Below are positions 63,350-64,000 of a DNA stretch of 64,000 nt, one piece after another. Position 1 is the stretch's first letter. Every line of letters begins with the position of its first letter. The notes under the pieces were generated by a model. The model worked only from the letters and a program-made list of their open reading frames with translations. It was not told the origin of the DNA and made no database searches. The stretch comes from Chloroflexota bacterium. GTDB lineage: Bacteria; Chloroflexota; Anaerolineae; Anaerolineales; Villigracilaceae. The position numbers and the translations under genes were made by a program. The stretch is taken from assembly GCA_013112685.1 (NCBI GenBank), contig JABFGC010000002.1, positions 1,312,902 through 1,376,901 of the forward strand, in the 5' to 3' direction.

Positions 63350-64000
63350 ATGACTGGATTTCCAACACAAGCACAGGTTGTCATCATTGGCGGGGGCGTG
63401 GGCGGGGCGAGCATTGCTTATCATCTGACAAAAATGGGGTGGAAGGATGTGGTCGTCCTTGAAAAGCACGAACTGACGTCCGGGTCCACGTGGCACTCGG
63501 CGGGGCTGGTGGGACAGATGCGCTCGGACGCAAACCTGACGCGCATGATGCACTACAGCACGGATTTGTACCGCAGTCTCAAAGCCGAAACGGGACAGGA
63601 TACCTCGTGGCGGGAAGTGGGCGGCATCCGCCTTGCTTCGTCCGCGGAACGGCTGGAGGAAACCAGGCGCCTCGTGGGGATGGCGCGTTCGTTCGGCGTG
63701 CCGATGGAATTGATCTCGCCCAAGGAAGCGCATGAGATGTTCCCGCTCATGGACATCAAAGGCGTGGTCGGCGCGGCGTACACGCCCAACGATGGGAGCA
63801 TTGACCCGACCGGTTTGACCAACGCGCTCGCCATCGGCGCAAAAAATCGCGGCGCACAGATCTGTCCCTACACCACCGTGACGGGAATCAACGTCAAGAA
63901 CGGACGCGTACACGAAGTGGTCACGGATAAGGGGACGATCAAGACCGAGGTCGTGGTCAACGCTTCGGGCATGTGGGGACGCGAGATCGGCAAAATGGTG
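63350..64000 (+). CDS. FAD-dependent oxidoreductase (dimethylglycine/sarcosine dehydrogenase-like), 3' partial
   Basis: 217 residues to the window edge. FAD motif VVIIGGGVGGASIAYHLTKMG, HSAGLVGQMRSDANLTRM, and TVVNASGMWGREIGKM. N-terminal half of the same type as the 54341-56769 gene, but distinct. The rest lies outside the window. Confidence 0.88.
   Translation, partial: MTGFPTQAQVVIIGGGVGGASIAYHLTKMGWKDVVVLEKHELTSGSTWHSAGLVGQMRSDANLTRMMHYSTDLYRSLKAETGQDTSWREVGGIRLASSAERLEETRRLVGMARSFGVPMELISPKEAHEMFPLMDIKGVVGAAYTPNDGSIDPTGLTNALAIGAKNRGAQICPYTTVTGINVKNGRVHEVVTDKGTIKTEVVVNASGMWGREIGKMV

Overview
The window (about 57% G+C by eye, very dense, few gaps) reads like a chromosomal piece of a Chloroflexota bacterium, most likely class Anaerolineae. 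The inference rests on the mix of a complete minCDE/rodA/PBP2/mreDCB shape block, CBS and MalT-like regulators, DUF4386/DUF6326 membrane proteins, a lipoprotein with an EEPAAT-repeat linker, and non-pyrrolysine MttB plus dimethylglycine-dehydrogenase-like enzymes. I have no database search behind this. I recognised no rRNA, tRNA or CRISPR array.

Layout. 1-4970: end of an ABC exporter, NTF2-like protein, RtcB RNA ligase, small class III cyclase, unknown membrane protein. 5008-14248 (minus): gltX, then rodA, minE, minD, minC, PBP2, mreD, mreC, mreB. 14390-20269 (plus): DegV, a Crp/Fnr regulator with a likely target promoter, uridine kinase, cyclophilin, VTT membrane protein, M20 peptidase, CBS-ACT protein. 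20354-25883: orphan antitoxin, RluB, two unknown membrane proteins, scpB, two lipoproteins. 26000-33992 (plus): surface-polysaccharide genes (UDP-sugar decarboxylase, GtrA, GT39-like, deacetylase, FemAB, GNAT), then HemE-like and RsmD. 34168-35374: an AT-rich HEPN-like gene bracketed by an inverted repeat and an attC-like element, lying against a truncated YafY-type regulator. 35457-42328 (minus): small membrane proteins beside a MalT/LuxR regulator; two of the transcription units carry near-identical promoter/operator modules. 42496-50287: YjbQ, PfpI, then a putative organophosphate uptake block (phosphodiesterase, four-gene ABC importer, PiT, DUF47). 50301-51367: an IS630-family element. 51370-64000: quaternary-amine block (MttB-like, PfkB kinase, dimethylglycine-dehydrogenase-like fusion, choline kinase-like, APC permease, metallophosphoesterase, DeoR regulator), with a divergent unit (nucleotidyltransferase-like, CBS protein, second FAD oxidoreductase). 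The two units are driven by back-to-back promoters that share one palindromic -35 box.

Quality warning. About twenty single-base frameshifts interrupt otherwise well-conserved genes, including essential ones (mreB, mreC, minD, scpB). Most are probably consensus errors of a long-read assembly, and six lie on GGNCC motifs with one extra base. Broken genes are therefore annotated across the frameshift. By contrast, the gutted DUF5615 toxin, the PlsC fragment and the truncated YafY regulator look like genuine remnants. Dispersed palindromic repeats of several families sit in many intergenic gaps.
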